From Streptomyces caniscabiei (GTDB taxonomy: Bacteria > Actinomycetota > Actinomycetes > Streptomycetales > Streptomycetaceae), in assembly GCF_014930365.1 (NCBI RefSeq), contig NZ_JABXWI010000006.1, forward strand, positions 372,001-436,000: a DNA stretch of 64,000 bases, given 5' to 3'. The first letter of the stretch is position 1, and the number at the start of each line of letters is the position of its first letter. Both the position numbers and the translations under genes were made by a program. Shown in pieces: positions 49,628 through 59,600 of this stretch. The notes beneath the pieces were generated by a model, which was given only the letters and a program-made list of their open reading frames with translations, was not told the DNA's origin and did no database searches.

Positions 49628-52425
49628 TACAGCGCGCCCTTGCGTGACAGCTGATTGAAGGCCAGCCACCCCGGCAGCACGGGCAGCCACAGGGTCAGTA
49701 GACGGAACAGCAGCACGGCGGGCGCGGCGACCTCCTTGGGGAGGCCCACGGCGATCAGACCGACCGTCAGGGTGGCCTCGACGGCACCCACACCGCCCGG
49801 GGTGGGTGCCGCGGAACCGAGCGCGTTGCCCGCGAGGAAGACGACCGCGACGCTGGCGATGCTGATCGACACGTCCTCGTTGCCGAACGCGCGGATCGAG
49901 GCGTCCAGACACATCACGAAGCAGCCCGTGAGGAGCAGCATGCCGCCGATGCCGGTGACCAGCTTCTGCGGCCGCTGCAGCACATCGAGCATGCGAGGCA
50001 CGACACCGGCGAAGAGCGACCGCACGCGCGTGACGACGAACTTGCGCAGGAACGGGATCGACGTCACCACCAGCACGAGCACCGCGACCGTCAACAGGCC
50101 CGCGATGACGGTGCGGGAGGGCGACAGGGACGGAGTCTTCTCGGTGCCGGTCAGATAGCCGAAGGCCAGCAGCATCAGGATGTGGCAGCCGAGTCCGAAG
50201 AGCTGCGAGGCGCCGACACTCGCCACCGCGAGCCCCGGCCGCACCCCCGCACGCTGCAGGAAGCGTGTGTTGAGTGCCACACCGCCCACCGCGGCCGGGG
50301 CCACGATCTTCACGAACGACCCGGCGACCTGCGCTCCGATCGTCCGCAGGAACGGCACCCGCTCCGGCACGAAGCCCAGCAGGCTCATCGCCGCCGCGAC
50401 ATAGCTCAGCGCGGAGAAGAACACCGCCGCGGCGACCCAGCCCCACTCGGCGTTCTCGATGAGCGGCCCGAACTCGATATGGGTGAGCTGAGTCAGCAGG
50501 AAGTACGCGCCGATCGCGCCGGCGATGAGGCTGATCAGCGTGCGCGGTTTGACCCGCTCCAGACGGGCCGGTTCGACCGGTGCCTGGGGCCTGATCAGCA
50601 GCACCTGGTGGCGGATCTGGGTGAGCAGGTCCTCCTCGCGGGCCTCCTCCAGGGCCTCGTCGAGCGCCCGCTTCTCGGCCCGCTGCTCGGCCCGCACGGC
50701 CTTCTTGTCGGCCTTGCCCGGCTCGGCGGCCCTGCTGTGTTCCTCCGCACGGGCCTGCTTGGCCAGGTGGGACGCCTCCAGGACCGCCTCGCGCTCGCGT
50801 TCGGCGCGCTCCCGGGCGAGTCTGCGCAGGGTCGCGCGCGTGGAGCGTGACAGGGCGATCGGCTGGAGCAGCGGCAGACAGTCGGCCACCGCGTCGGGGC
50901 CGAGCACACTGACGGCCGAGGCCACCGCGCGTTCCGCGCCCACCCGCAGGCCGAGCGTCGTCAGCAACTGCGAGACGTCCATGCGCAGCACCAGGTCGCC
51001 CGCCGCGATCTCGCCGACGCGCAGATCGGTGAGGATCACCGTGCCGGAACGATCCACCAGAACCGCGTCGCCCACGAGCCTGCGGTGAGCGATGCGCCGC
51101 GACTGCAGCGCTTTCACCTGGTGCCAGGTGTCCGACATCAGCTCGTCGGTGACCTCGTCGTCCGCCAGGGAGTCCAGGGTGCGGCCACCGGTGTGCTCGT
51201 AGACGAGCATCACGGCGTCCGGCCCGAGCTCGGAGGTGGCGATCAGCTTCGGCGCGTTGGCGCCGGCCGCGATGGCCGCGTACGCCAGGAGGGCCTCCTG
51301 CTCCAGCGCCTGCCGCAGCGACTGGAGGCTGCGGCGTGTGGTGATGCCGCGCAGCGTCAGACGCCGCCAGACGCGGTAGAAGAAGCCCTGGGCCTGCTGT
51401 TCACGGTCCACGACGGTGACGTCCAGGGGTGGGCCGTCCTCCAGCGTGACGAAGTACCGGCGGCCGCGGTCCCCGCCCTCCGCGGTCTCCGGGACCTCCT
51501 CACGGGCCGCGCTCACCGGCTTGAAGCCGACCCGCCTGAGGCCGGCCATCAGGGTCCGGCCGGTCGGGCGGACGTTCGGCGAGCCGACCGCGTACAGCGT
51601 TCCGTAGGCGACGGTCCAGCCGATCAGCACCGTCAGGATGATCGAGAACGGTGTCGTGTAGCCCGTGACCAGCATCGAGAAGGCGTCCAGCAGCAGCACG
51701 ATCCACAGCACGGCCCGCCAGCGGGGTCTGCGTGACATCCCTACGGCGGTCATGTACGCGATGACCGGCGCGAGATAGCCGTGCACGGGGTCCGTGAGGG
51801 CGTGGATGTCGCCGGGCGAGGGCTGGGTGAGCGCCTCCTGGATCGAGTCCGGGGCGGCCCTGGCGACCCACAGGTCGGTCGCCAGCGTCACTCCGTGCGC
51901 CAGGACGGCCGCGAGCACGCCGTCGGCGATGCGCAGACCGTCCCGCTTGATCAGCCGTTCGATCGCGAAGGCGACCGGTACGAGCAGGATCGCGATGCTC
52001 GATCCCAGGCCGGCGAGCTTGATCAGGAGATCGGGTGCCTGTCCGGTGCCCTTGTTGATGTCCTGTTCGAGTCCGGAGGTGGTGCCGTGGGCGAACGCGG
52101 CGATCGCCAGCAGGACGATGATCCCGAGGATGCCGACCGACAGCCGCATGAGGTCGGAAGGGCGGTGCACGCGCGCGGGGAGCAGTGGTTCGTCACCCTC
52201 GACCTCTTCGGCGTGCGCCTCATCGAGATCGTCCTCGCCCTGCCCGTCCTCCCTGTCCGGCCCGTCAGCTTCCTTGTCAGCGGATTCGGTGGCGGGAGGG
52301 GTGCTGCCGGAGGCCTTCTTCGAGACGCCGTCCGCGCCCTCGTCGCCGCCCTCGGAGGCGTTCGGGCGCGACGAGGCGTCAGAGGTGCCCGCCGCGTCAT
52401 CGGGGTGCACGCTCTGCTGCTTCAT
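49627..52425 (-). CDS. Kinase-like/flippase-like fusion membrane protein
   Basis: A 932-residue protein. Residues 1-90 are acidic and disordered. Several membrane segments follow (about 95-270: GILGIIVLLAIAAFAHG; APVIAYMTAVGM; LWIVLLLDAFSMLVTGYTTP). Then comes a kinase-like domain (about 330-500: LEQEALLAYAAIAAGANAPK; VMLVYEHTGGRTLDSLADDE; HRRLVGDAVLVDRSGTVIL then TDLRVGEI) in which the usual HRD is HRR, and a coiled coil (about 540-610: RERAEREREAVLEASHLAKQ). It ends in the polytopic LPG-synthase-TM/MprF-like flippase domain (about 630-932). A lipid-translocation role with a sensing or regulatory part is inferred. ATG 52425, AAGAAGAGACG upstream. Confidence 0.83.
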   Translation of the reverse strand: MKQQSVHPDDAAGTSDASSRPNASEGGDEGADGVSKKASGSTPPATESADKEADGPDREDGQGEDDLDEAHAEEVEGDEPLLPARVHRPSDLMRLSVGILGIIVLLAIAAFAHGTTSGLEQDINKGTGQAPDLLIKLAGLGSSIAILLVPVAFAIERLIKRDGLRIADGVLAAVLAHGVTLATDLWVARAAPDSIQEALTQPSPGDIHALTDPVHGYLAPVIAYMTAVGMSRRPRWRAVLWIVLLLDAFSMLVTGYTTPFSIILTVLIGWTVAYGTLYAVGSPNVRPTGRTLMAGLRRVGFKPVSAAREEVPETAEGGDRGRRYFVTLEDGPPLDVTVVDREQQAQGFFYRVWRRLTLRGITTRRSLQSLRQALEQEALLAYAAIAAGANAPKLIATSELGPDAVMLVYEHTGGRTLDSLADDEVTDELMSDTWHQVKALQSRRIAHRRLVGDAVLVDRSGTVILTDLRVGEIAAGDLVLRMDVSQLLTTLGLRVGAERAVASAVSVLGPDAVADCLPLLQPIALSRSTRATLRRLARERAEREREAVLEASHLAKQARAEEHSRAAEPGKADKKAVRAEQRAEKRALDEALEEAREEDLLTQIRHQVLLIRPQAPVEPARLERVKPRTLISLIAGAIGAYFLLTQLTHIEFGPLIENAEWGWVAAAVFFSALSYVAAAMSLLGFVPERVPFLRTIGAQVAGSFVKIVAPAAVGGVALNTRFLQRAGVRPGLAVASVGASQLFGLGCHILMLLAFGYLTGTEKTPSLSPSRTVIAGLLTVAVLVLVVTSIPFLRKFVVTRVRSLFAGVVPRMLDVLQRPQKLVTGIGGMLLLTGCFVMCLDASIRAFGNEDVSISIASVAVVFLAGNALGSAAPTPGGVGAVEATLTVGLIAVGLPKEVAAPAVLLFRLLTLWLPVLPGWLAFNQLSRKGAL

Positions 52426-52610
52426 CGTCTCTTCTTGGTCTCGTATCACCAGTCACCGCCCGCACGATGGTGGCATGCCGGGTGGGCACACAGGGGCATC
52501 AGGGTGCAATGCGGGGGCGCACAGTCTGCCCGATGACCGCCCCCGGGGCGAGGGACGCACGCGGCGGCCGCCACGTCCCATTGTCGGTGGCGTGGGGCAG
52601 GATGGGGCGG

Positions 52611-52976
52611 ATGAGCGAGGAGAGCCTTCCGGCGGACGCCCTGCCGGAGTACGCGGAGCGGGTCCTCGAGGTCGCCGACCTGATCCCGCCCGGGCGGGTC
52701 ATGACATACGGGGACGTCGCCGAATGGCTGGGGGAGGGCGGTCCGCGCCAGGTGGGCCGTGTCATGGCCCTCTATGGGGGCGCGGTTCCGTGGTGGCGGG
52801 TCGTCCGCGCCGACGGCGTCCTGCTGCCCGGCCACGAACTGAGAGCGCTGGACCACTACCGCGCGGAGGCCACCCCCCTGCGGGAAGCGAGCCGCGCCAC
52901 CGAGGGCCATGTGCCGCGCGTCGACATGAGACGGGCACGCTGGGACGGCGGCGCGGGCGCGGAGGGTCACACCTGA
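52611..52976 (+). CDS. Alkyltransferase-like (ATL) DNA-repair protein
   Basis: A 121-residue MGMT-fold protein. VLEVADLIPPGRVMTYGDVA and GGPRQVGRVMALYGG carry the DNA-binding helix-turn-helix and the Arg finger. The alkyl-acceptor motif PCHRV of the true methyltransferase reads PWWRVV here, so it cannot accept alkyl groups and should instead flag O6-alkylguanine for nucleotide excision repair, as known for ATL proteins. ATG 52611 was chosen by fit. It lies next to the AdnA gene, and ATL beside adnA is also the mycobacterial order. Confidence 0.88.
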   Translation: MSEESLPADALPEYAERVLEVADLIPPGRVMTYGDVAEWLGEGGPRQVGRVMALYGGAVPWWRVVRADGVLLPGHELRALDHYRAEATPLREASRATEGHVPRVDMRRARWDGGAGAEGHT

Positions 52977-53283
52977 CAGCTTCCGGCATCCGGTGGATCT
53001 CGGTGCGACCCCTGGTACGGGGGACGCGGGACACGTCGGTGCCATGCCGTACGTTCGTGGGGCGAGGGACGCCCGTGCCGCGCGCGTCGGGAGGCAATAA
53101 GGGGAAGCCCTGCTTCCGCACCACCCGTCGGCGTAGCGTCGGCTGAGCGTGTCCTTCTCACCCCGCAACCACCCTCCTCGACGGGCGGCGCGCCGCGCAC
53201 CCCTTTCCCGACCACCACCCAGCGACACCGGCGCACCGCGTCGGCAGTGACACCTCGCACACCCACCAGGACCGGCGAACCAC
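52977..53283. other. Gap of 307 bases between ATL and adnA
   Basis: No gene is supported. It contains CCCCTGGTACGGGGGACGCG near 53010 and an A/G-rich AATAAGGGGAAG stretch (about 53096) that may belong to the adnA promoter. It may also hold 5' coding sequence of adnA if the true start is upstream. Confidence 0.35.
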
Positions 53284-56200
53284 GTGAGCTCCTCTTTCTC
53301 CACCAGGCGCCTGTCGCACACCCAGGTGCGACAGGGGAGCCGTGGCGCTTACCGGCTGGTGCGTACCCCACCGGCCCGGACGGACCCCCCTCGTCTGGAC
53401 GCCGAGCAGCGCGGCGTGGTTGACCACGAGAGGGGGCCCCTGCTGGTTCTCGCAGGTCCGGGCACCGGCAAGACGACCACGCTCGTCGAGTCGGTGGGGG
53501 CCCGCGTCGCCCGCGGGGCCGACCCCGGGCGCGTGCTGGTCCTGACCTTCAGCCGCAAGGCGGCCGTGGAACTGCGCGACCGCATGGCGCTGCGCCTGGG
53601 CGCCGCACGCGCCCCGCAGGCCACCACCTTCCACTCGTTCTGCTACGCCCTGGTCCGCGCCCACCAGGACAGCGACCTGTTCGTCGAGCCCCTGCGCCTG
53701 CTGTCCGGCCCGGAGCAGGACGTGGCGGTCCGTGAACTGCTCGCCGGCCAGCCCGACCTGGAGCGCCTGGGCCTCGCGCACGTGCGCTGGCCGGACGAGC
53801 TGCGCGCCTGCCTGACCACCCGTGGCTTCGCCGACGAGGTCCGCGCGGTCCTCGCCCGCAGCCGTGAACTGGGCCTGGCCCCCGAGGACCTGCGCGCCTT
53901 CGCCGCCCGCATCGGCCGCCCGGACTGGCTCGCGGCCTCCGCCTTCCTCGCCGAGTACCTCGACGTCCTCGACCTGCGGGGCGTGCTCGACTACGCGGAG
54001 CTGGTCCACCGCGCGGTGCTCCTGGCCGGCCGCCCCGACGTCGCCGAGCGGCTGGCCGCGCAGTACGACGCCGTCTACGTCGACGAGTACCAGGACACCG
54101 ACCCCGCGCAGGTACGGCTGCTGCGGTCCCTCGCCGGCGGCGGCCGCACCCTGGTCGCCTTCGGCGACCCCGACCAGTCGATCTACACCTTCCGCGGCGC
54201 CGACGTGAACGGCATCCTGGAGTTCCCGCAGGCCTTCCCGCGCGCGGACGGCCGCCGGGCGCCGGTCGCGGTCCTCAGGAACTCCCGCCGCTCGGCGGCG
54301 AACCTGCTAGGCGCCAGCCGCCTGCTCACCCAGCGCATGCCGCTCACCCGTCTCCCCGCCGAGAAGGTGCGTGCCCATCGCGAGCTGAGGCCCGTGCGGG
54401 ACGGTGGACGCGTCGAGGTCTACACGTATCCGACACCGGGCACCGAACTGGACAACATCGCGGACATCCTTCGCCGGGCCCATCTCGAGGACGGCGTCCC
54501 CTGGAGCGAGATGGCCGTCCTGGTACGTGCCGGCGCACGCACGATCCCCTCGATCCGGCGCACCCTCACCGCCGCGGGCGTCCCTCTGGAGATCGACGGC
54601 GACGACCTGCCCCTGCGCCACGAGCCGGCCGTACAGCCCCTGCTGACGGCGCTACGGGCGGTGGCACGGGCAGAGCTGGGCGAGACGCCTCCCAGGGCCT
54701 CGGCAGAGGAACCCGACGAGTCACCCGACCCGCAGCCCTGCTGGCTGGACACCGAGACCGCGCTCGACCTTCTCACCTCCCCCCTGGCGGGCATGGACAC
54801 CGCCGACCTGCGGCGCCTGGGCCGCGCGCTCCGCGAGGAGGAGCGGGCCGGCGGCAACCCCGTACCGCCGCCCTCGGACGAACTGCTGGCACGCGCGCTG
54901 GCGGAGCCGGAGCGGCTGGTGGCGCACGATCCGGTGTACGCGCGGGGCGCGCAACGCCTCGGCGCGCTGCTGCGGCAAGCCCGGGAAGGCCTCGCGGGCG
55001 GCGGTACGGCCGAGGAGGCGCTGTGGGAGCTGTGGGACGGCACGCCGTGGCCCAGGCGCCTGGAGCGTGCCGCCCGGCGCGGCGGCGCGGCCGGGCGCAA
55101 CGCGGACCGCGACCTCGACGCCGTGTGCGCGCTGTTCGCCACCGCGGCGCGCGCGGAGGAGCGCAGCGGCGGCCTGGGCGCCCTCAACTTCCTGGCCGAG
55201 ATCGAGGCCGAGGACATCGCCGCCGACACGCTCACCGGGCGTGCCGTCCGCCCCGACGCCGTACGCCTGATGACCGCACACCGTGCCAAGGGCCTCCAGT
55301 GGCGCCTGGTCGTCGTCGCGGGCGTCCAGGAGGGCCTGTGGCCCGACCTCCGCCGTCGCGGATCACTCCTGGAGGCCGACCGCATCGGCCGCGACGGTCT
55401 CGCCGAACCGCTCACGCCGGGCGCGCTCCTCGCGGAGGAACGTCGCCTGTTCTACGTGGCCGCCACGCGCGCGCGTGAACGTCTCGTCGTCACCGCGGTG
55501 AAGGCCCCCGCCGACGACGGCGACCAGCCCTCCCGCTTCCTCACCGAACTGGGGGTCGAACCCAAGGACGTCACCGGCCGTCCCCGCCGCCCGCTGTCCG
55601 TGGCCGCCCTCGTCGCCGAACTGCGCGCCACCACGGTGGACCCGCGCGTGTCGGAGACCCTTCGTGAGGCGGCCGCCCTGCGGCTGGCCCGGCTGGCCGC
55701 GCTGAGCGACGAGGACGGCCGGCCGCTCGTGCCGTCGGCGCATCCCTACCGCTGGTGGGGCATGTTCGAGCCCACCGAGAGCAAGGTGCCGCTCAGGAAC
55801 CGTGACCAGCCCGTCGTGCTGTCGGGCAGCGCCCTCGACCAGCTCGCCAACACCTGCGCCCTGCAGTGGTTCCTGGGCCGTGAGGTGAAGGCCGACGCGC
55901 CAGCGACCGCCGCCCAGGGCTTCGGCAACGTCGTCCACGTGCTCGCCGACGAGGTCGCCTCCGGACGCACCCCGGCCGATCTCGACGTCCTCATGGAGCG
56001 TCTCGACTCCGTGTGGAACGCGCTCGCGTTCGACGCGCCCTGGAAGTCGGAGCAGGAGAAGCAGCACGCGCGCGTGGCGCTCGAACGCTTCCTGAAGTGG
56101 CATGTCATGGACCGCGCGGGGCGTGCTCCGGTGGCCAGCGAGCACGACTTCGACGTCACCCTCGAGGCGGGCGACTACGAGGTGCGCATCCGTGGCTCCA

Positions 56201-56622
56201 TGGATCGTGTCGAGACCGACACCGAGGGTCGTGCGTACGTGGTCGACTTCAAGACGGGCAAGCAGTCCGTGAGTTCCGCCGAGGTGACCCGCCACCCGCA
56301 GCTGGCGGTGTACCAGCTCGCGATCCGCGCGGGAGCTGTCGACGAGCCGTTCGGCGGCGTCCGTCCGGAACCGGGCGGCGCCGAACTCGTCCAGCTGCGA
56401 CAGGGCGCCGCGAAGAAGAACGGCGGCGAGACCGTCCCCAAGGTGCAGGCGCAGGGCCCTCTCGAAGGCGCGGAGGGGGAGTGGGTGGGCGACCTCCTGG
56501 CCACCGCCGCGGGCAAGGTCCTGGACGAACGTTTCTCCCCCACCGCCGGACAACACTGCACGCATTGCGCATTCCGGGCGTCGTGCAGCGCCCGGCCCGA
56601 GGGGCGTCACGTGGTCGAGTGA
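53284..56622 (+). CDS. adnA: AdnA-like subunit of the AdnAB helicase-nuclease
   Basis: A 1112-residue SF1 helicase-nuclease. Walker A LVLAGPGTGKTTTLVE (about 58), DEYQDTDPAQVRLLRSL (Walker B, about 266) and HRAKGLQWRLVVVAGVQEGL (motif V-like, about 666). The C-terminal RecB-type nuclease has YVVDFKTGKQS (about 983) and an Fe-S cluster built from a distant Cys (NTCALQWF, about 857) and HCTHCAFRASC (about 1091). With AdnB it resects double-strand breaks for recombination, the actinobacterial counterpart of AddAB. GTG 53284; AdnB follows 58 bases later. Confidence 0.88.
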   Translation: MSSSFSTRRLSHTQVRQGSRGAYRLVRTPPARTDPPRLDAEQRGVVDHERGPLLVLAGPGTGKTTTLVESVGARVARGADPGRVLVLTFSRKAAVELRDRMALRLGAARAPQATTFHSFCYALVRAHQDSDLFVEPLRLLSGPEQDVAVRELLAGQPDLERLGLAHVRWPDELRACLTTRGFADEVRAVLARSRELGLAPEDLRAFAARIGRPDWLAASAFLAEYLDVLDLRGVLDYAELVHRAVLLAGRPDVAERLAAQYDAVYVDEYQDTDPAQVRLLRSLAGGGRTLVAFGDPDQSIYTFRGADVNGILEFPQAFPRADGRRAPVAVLRNSRRSAANLLGASRLLTQRMPLTRLPAEKVRAHRELRPVRDGGRVEVYTYPTPGTELDNIADILRRAHLEDGVPWSEMAVLVRAGARTIPSIRRTLTAAGVPLEIDGDDLPLRHEPAVQPLLTALRAVARAELGETPPRASAEEPDESPDPQPCWLDTETALDLLTSPLAGMDTADLRRLGRALREEERAGGNPVPPPSDELLARALAEPERLVAHDPVYARGAQRLGALLRQAREGLAGGGTAEEALWELWDGTPWPRRLERAARRGGAAGRNADRDLDAVCALFATAARAEERSGGLGALNFLAEIEAEDIAADTLTGRAVRPDAVRLMTAHRAKGLQWRLVVVAGVQEGLWPDLRRRGSLLEADRIGRDGLAEPLTPGALLAEERRLFYVAATRARERLVVTAVKAPADDGDQPSRFLTELGVEPKDVTGRPRRPLSVAALVAELRATTVDPRVSETLREAAALRLARLAALSDEDGRPLVPSAHPYRWWGMFEPTESKVPLRNRDQPVVLSGSALDQLANTCALQWFLGREVKADAPATAAQGFGNVVHVLADEVASGRTPADLDVLMERLDSVWNALAFDAPWKSEQEKQHARVALERFLKWHVMDRAGRAPVASEHDFDVTLEAGDYEVRIRGSMDRVETDTEGRAYVVDFKTGKQSVSSAEVTRHPQLAVYQLAIRAGAVDEPFGGVRPEPGGAELVQLRQGAAKKNGGETVPKVQAQGPLEGAEGEWVGDLLATAAGKVLDERFSPTAGQHCTHCAFRASCSARPEGRHVVE

Positions 56623-56680
56623 CGGCGTCCGCCCGGCGGCCCCACGGCCGCTGTCGGTGGCCGGCGTTAGCCTCTCTGGA

Positions 56681-59600
56681 ATGTCCGCCCGTATCAGCGA
56701 TCCCGAGCAGCTCAAGGAGCTCCTCGGGATCCCGTTCACCCCGGAGCAGACGGCCTGCATCGTCGCGCCGCCGGCTCCGCAGGTGATCGTGGCCGGAGCC
56801 GGTTCGGGCAAGACCACCGTGATGGCCGCGCGCGTGGTGTGGCTCGTCGGCACCGGACAGGTCGCCCCCGAACAGGTGCTCGGCCTGACCTTCACCAACA
56901 AGGCGGCCGGCGAACTCGCCGAGCGCGTGCGCAAGGCCCTGGTCAGAGCGGGCATAACCGACCCGGACGTGATCGACCCGGACAACCCGCCGGGCGAACC
57001 GGTCATCTCCACGTACCACGCCTTCGCGGGCCGCCTGCTGACCGACCACGGCCTGCGCATCGGCCTGGAGCCCACCTCCCGACTCCTCGCCGACGCCACC
57101 CGCTACCAGCTCGCCGCACGTGTCCTGAGGGAGTCCCCGGGCCCGTACCCGGCGCTGACCCGCTCCTTCCCCGACCTGGTCAGCGACCTCCTGACCCTCG
57201 ATTCCGAACTCGCCGAGCATCTCGTACGACCCGAGGACCTACGCGCGTACGACGCCGAACTGCTGCGCGAACTGGAGGGCGCCAAGCTCACCAACGCGGA
57301 TCTGCGCAAGGTCCCCGAGGCCGCCGCCGCCCGACGCGAACTCACCGAACTGGTCGGCCGCTACCGCGCGGCCAAACGCGAACGGGACCTCCTCGACTTC
57401 GGCGACCAGATCGCCCTGTCCGCCGGCCTCGCCCGACTCCCCGAGGTGGGGCGCCTCCTGCGGGACGAGTTCCGTGTGGTCCTGCTCGACGAGTACCAGG
57501 ACACCTCGGTCGCGCAACGCGTCCTGCTGGCAGGCCTGTTCGGCGGCGGCACCGGCCATCCCGTGACCGCCGTGGGCGACCCCTGCCAGGCCATCTACGG
57601 CTGGCGCGGCGCCTCCGTCGCCAACCTCGACGACTTCCCCGAGCACTTCGCCCACCCCGACGGCCGCCCCGCGACCCGCCAGGCGCTCAGCGAGAACCGC
57701 CGCAGCGGCGGCCGCCTCCTCGACCTCGCCAACGGTCTCGCGGAGCCCCTGCGGGCCATGCACGCGGGCGTGGAGGCCCTCCGGCCCGCCCCCGGCGCCG
57801 AACGCGACGGCGTGGTCCGCTGCGCCCTGCTGAACACGCACGCCGAGGAGCTGGACTGGCTCGCCGACTCCATCGCCCACCTGGTGCGCACCGGCAAGGA
57901 ACCCGGCGAGATCGCGGTCCTGTGCCGCACCGCCGGCGACTTCGCCGAGATCCAGAGCGCCCTCGTCGCCCGGGACGTCCCGGTCGAGGTGGTCGGCCTC
58001 TCCGGGCTGCTGCACCTGCCCGAGGTGGCCGACCTCGTCGCCGTCTGCGAGGTCCTCCAGGACCCCGGTGCCAACGCCTCCCTCGTCCGCCTCCTCACCG
58101 GCCCGCGCTGGCGGATCGGACCCCGCGACCTCGCCCTCCTCGGGCGGCGCGCCAGGCTGCTGGTGTCGCACGCCCGCGTGGACGGCGACGCGGACCCGGA
58201 CCGCCGGCTCGCCGCGGCCGTCGAGGGCGTCGACCCGTCCGAGGTGATCTCGCTGGCGGACGCGCTGGACACCTTCCTGGAACTCCCCCTCGAAGCCGAG
58301 GCGGAGGACGACGGGCTGCCGTTCTCGCCGGACGCGCGCGTCCGGTTCGCCCGGCTCGCCGCCGAGCTGCGCGACCTGCGCCGCTCGCTCGCCGATCCGC
58401 TGATGGACGTCCTCCACCGGGTGCTCGCCGTCACCGGCCTGGAGGTGGAACTCTCCGCGTCCCCCCACGCGCTCGCCGCCCGCCGCCGCGAGACCCTGTC
58501 CAACTTCCTGGACATCGCCGCCTCCTTCGCCGCCAACAGCGCCGGAGAGGCCACCCTGCTCGCCTTCCTCGGCTTCCTGCGTACGGCCGCCCGGTACGAG
58601 AAGGGCCTCGACAACGCCCTGCCGGGCGGGGAGAACACCGTCAAGGTCCTCACCGCCCACAAGTCCAAGGGCCTGGAGTGGGACGTCGTCGCCGTCCCCG
58701 GCCTGGTCACCGGCACCTTCCCCAGCACCCAGGGCCGGGAGAAGTGGACCGCCCAGGGAAAGGTCCTGCCGCACGAGCTGCGCGGCGACGCCGACACCCT
58801 CCCCGACGTCGAGACCTGGGACTCGCGCGGCCTGAAGGCCTTCCAGGAGGCCATGAAGGACCACCAGCACACCGAGGAACTCCGCCTCGGCTACGTCACG
58901 TTCACCCGCCCCCGCTCCCTCCTCCTCGGCTCCGGCCACTGGTGGGGCCCGTCCCAGAAGCGCCCGCGCGGGCCGTCCGACTTCCTCAAGGCCCTGTACG
59001 ACCACTGTGTCGCCGGTCACGGCGAGATCGAGGCCTGGGCCGACGAGCCGGAGGAGGACGCCGAGAACCCCGCCCTCCACGAGACGGCGGCCGACCACGC
59101 CTGGCCGCTCCCGCTCGACGACATGGCCCTGATGCGCCGCCGCGCGGCGGCCCGGACCGTACTGGCCCACCTGGACGCGGCAGCCTCCCCCGACTCCAGG
59201 GATCCGGGTCCCGCCGACGAGGACTTCCCGGACGACCCCTTCGTCGACGAGGACCCCTTCGTCGACGAGGACCCCTCCGTCCACGAGGACACCGACGACT
59301 GGGACTCCTGGTCGTCGGGCCGCCCCGCGCGGAGCCCCCACGCGCGTATGGACCACCCCGCACCGGGCGAGCGCCCACCGTCCGTGCCGCACGCCCGCAG
59401 ACACCCCACCACCTCCGGACTCACCCCCGAAGAGGCCCGCACCGTCGCCTCGTGGGACCGCGACCTGGACGCCCTCGCCGGAGAGCTCATGCGGGCCCGC
59501 GCGAAGGTCACCGACGTCCCCCTGCCGGCGTCGCTGACCACCTCGCAGCTGATGCGGCTGGCCGCCGACCCGGACGGCTTCGCGCAGGAGCTCGCCCGCC

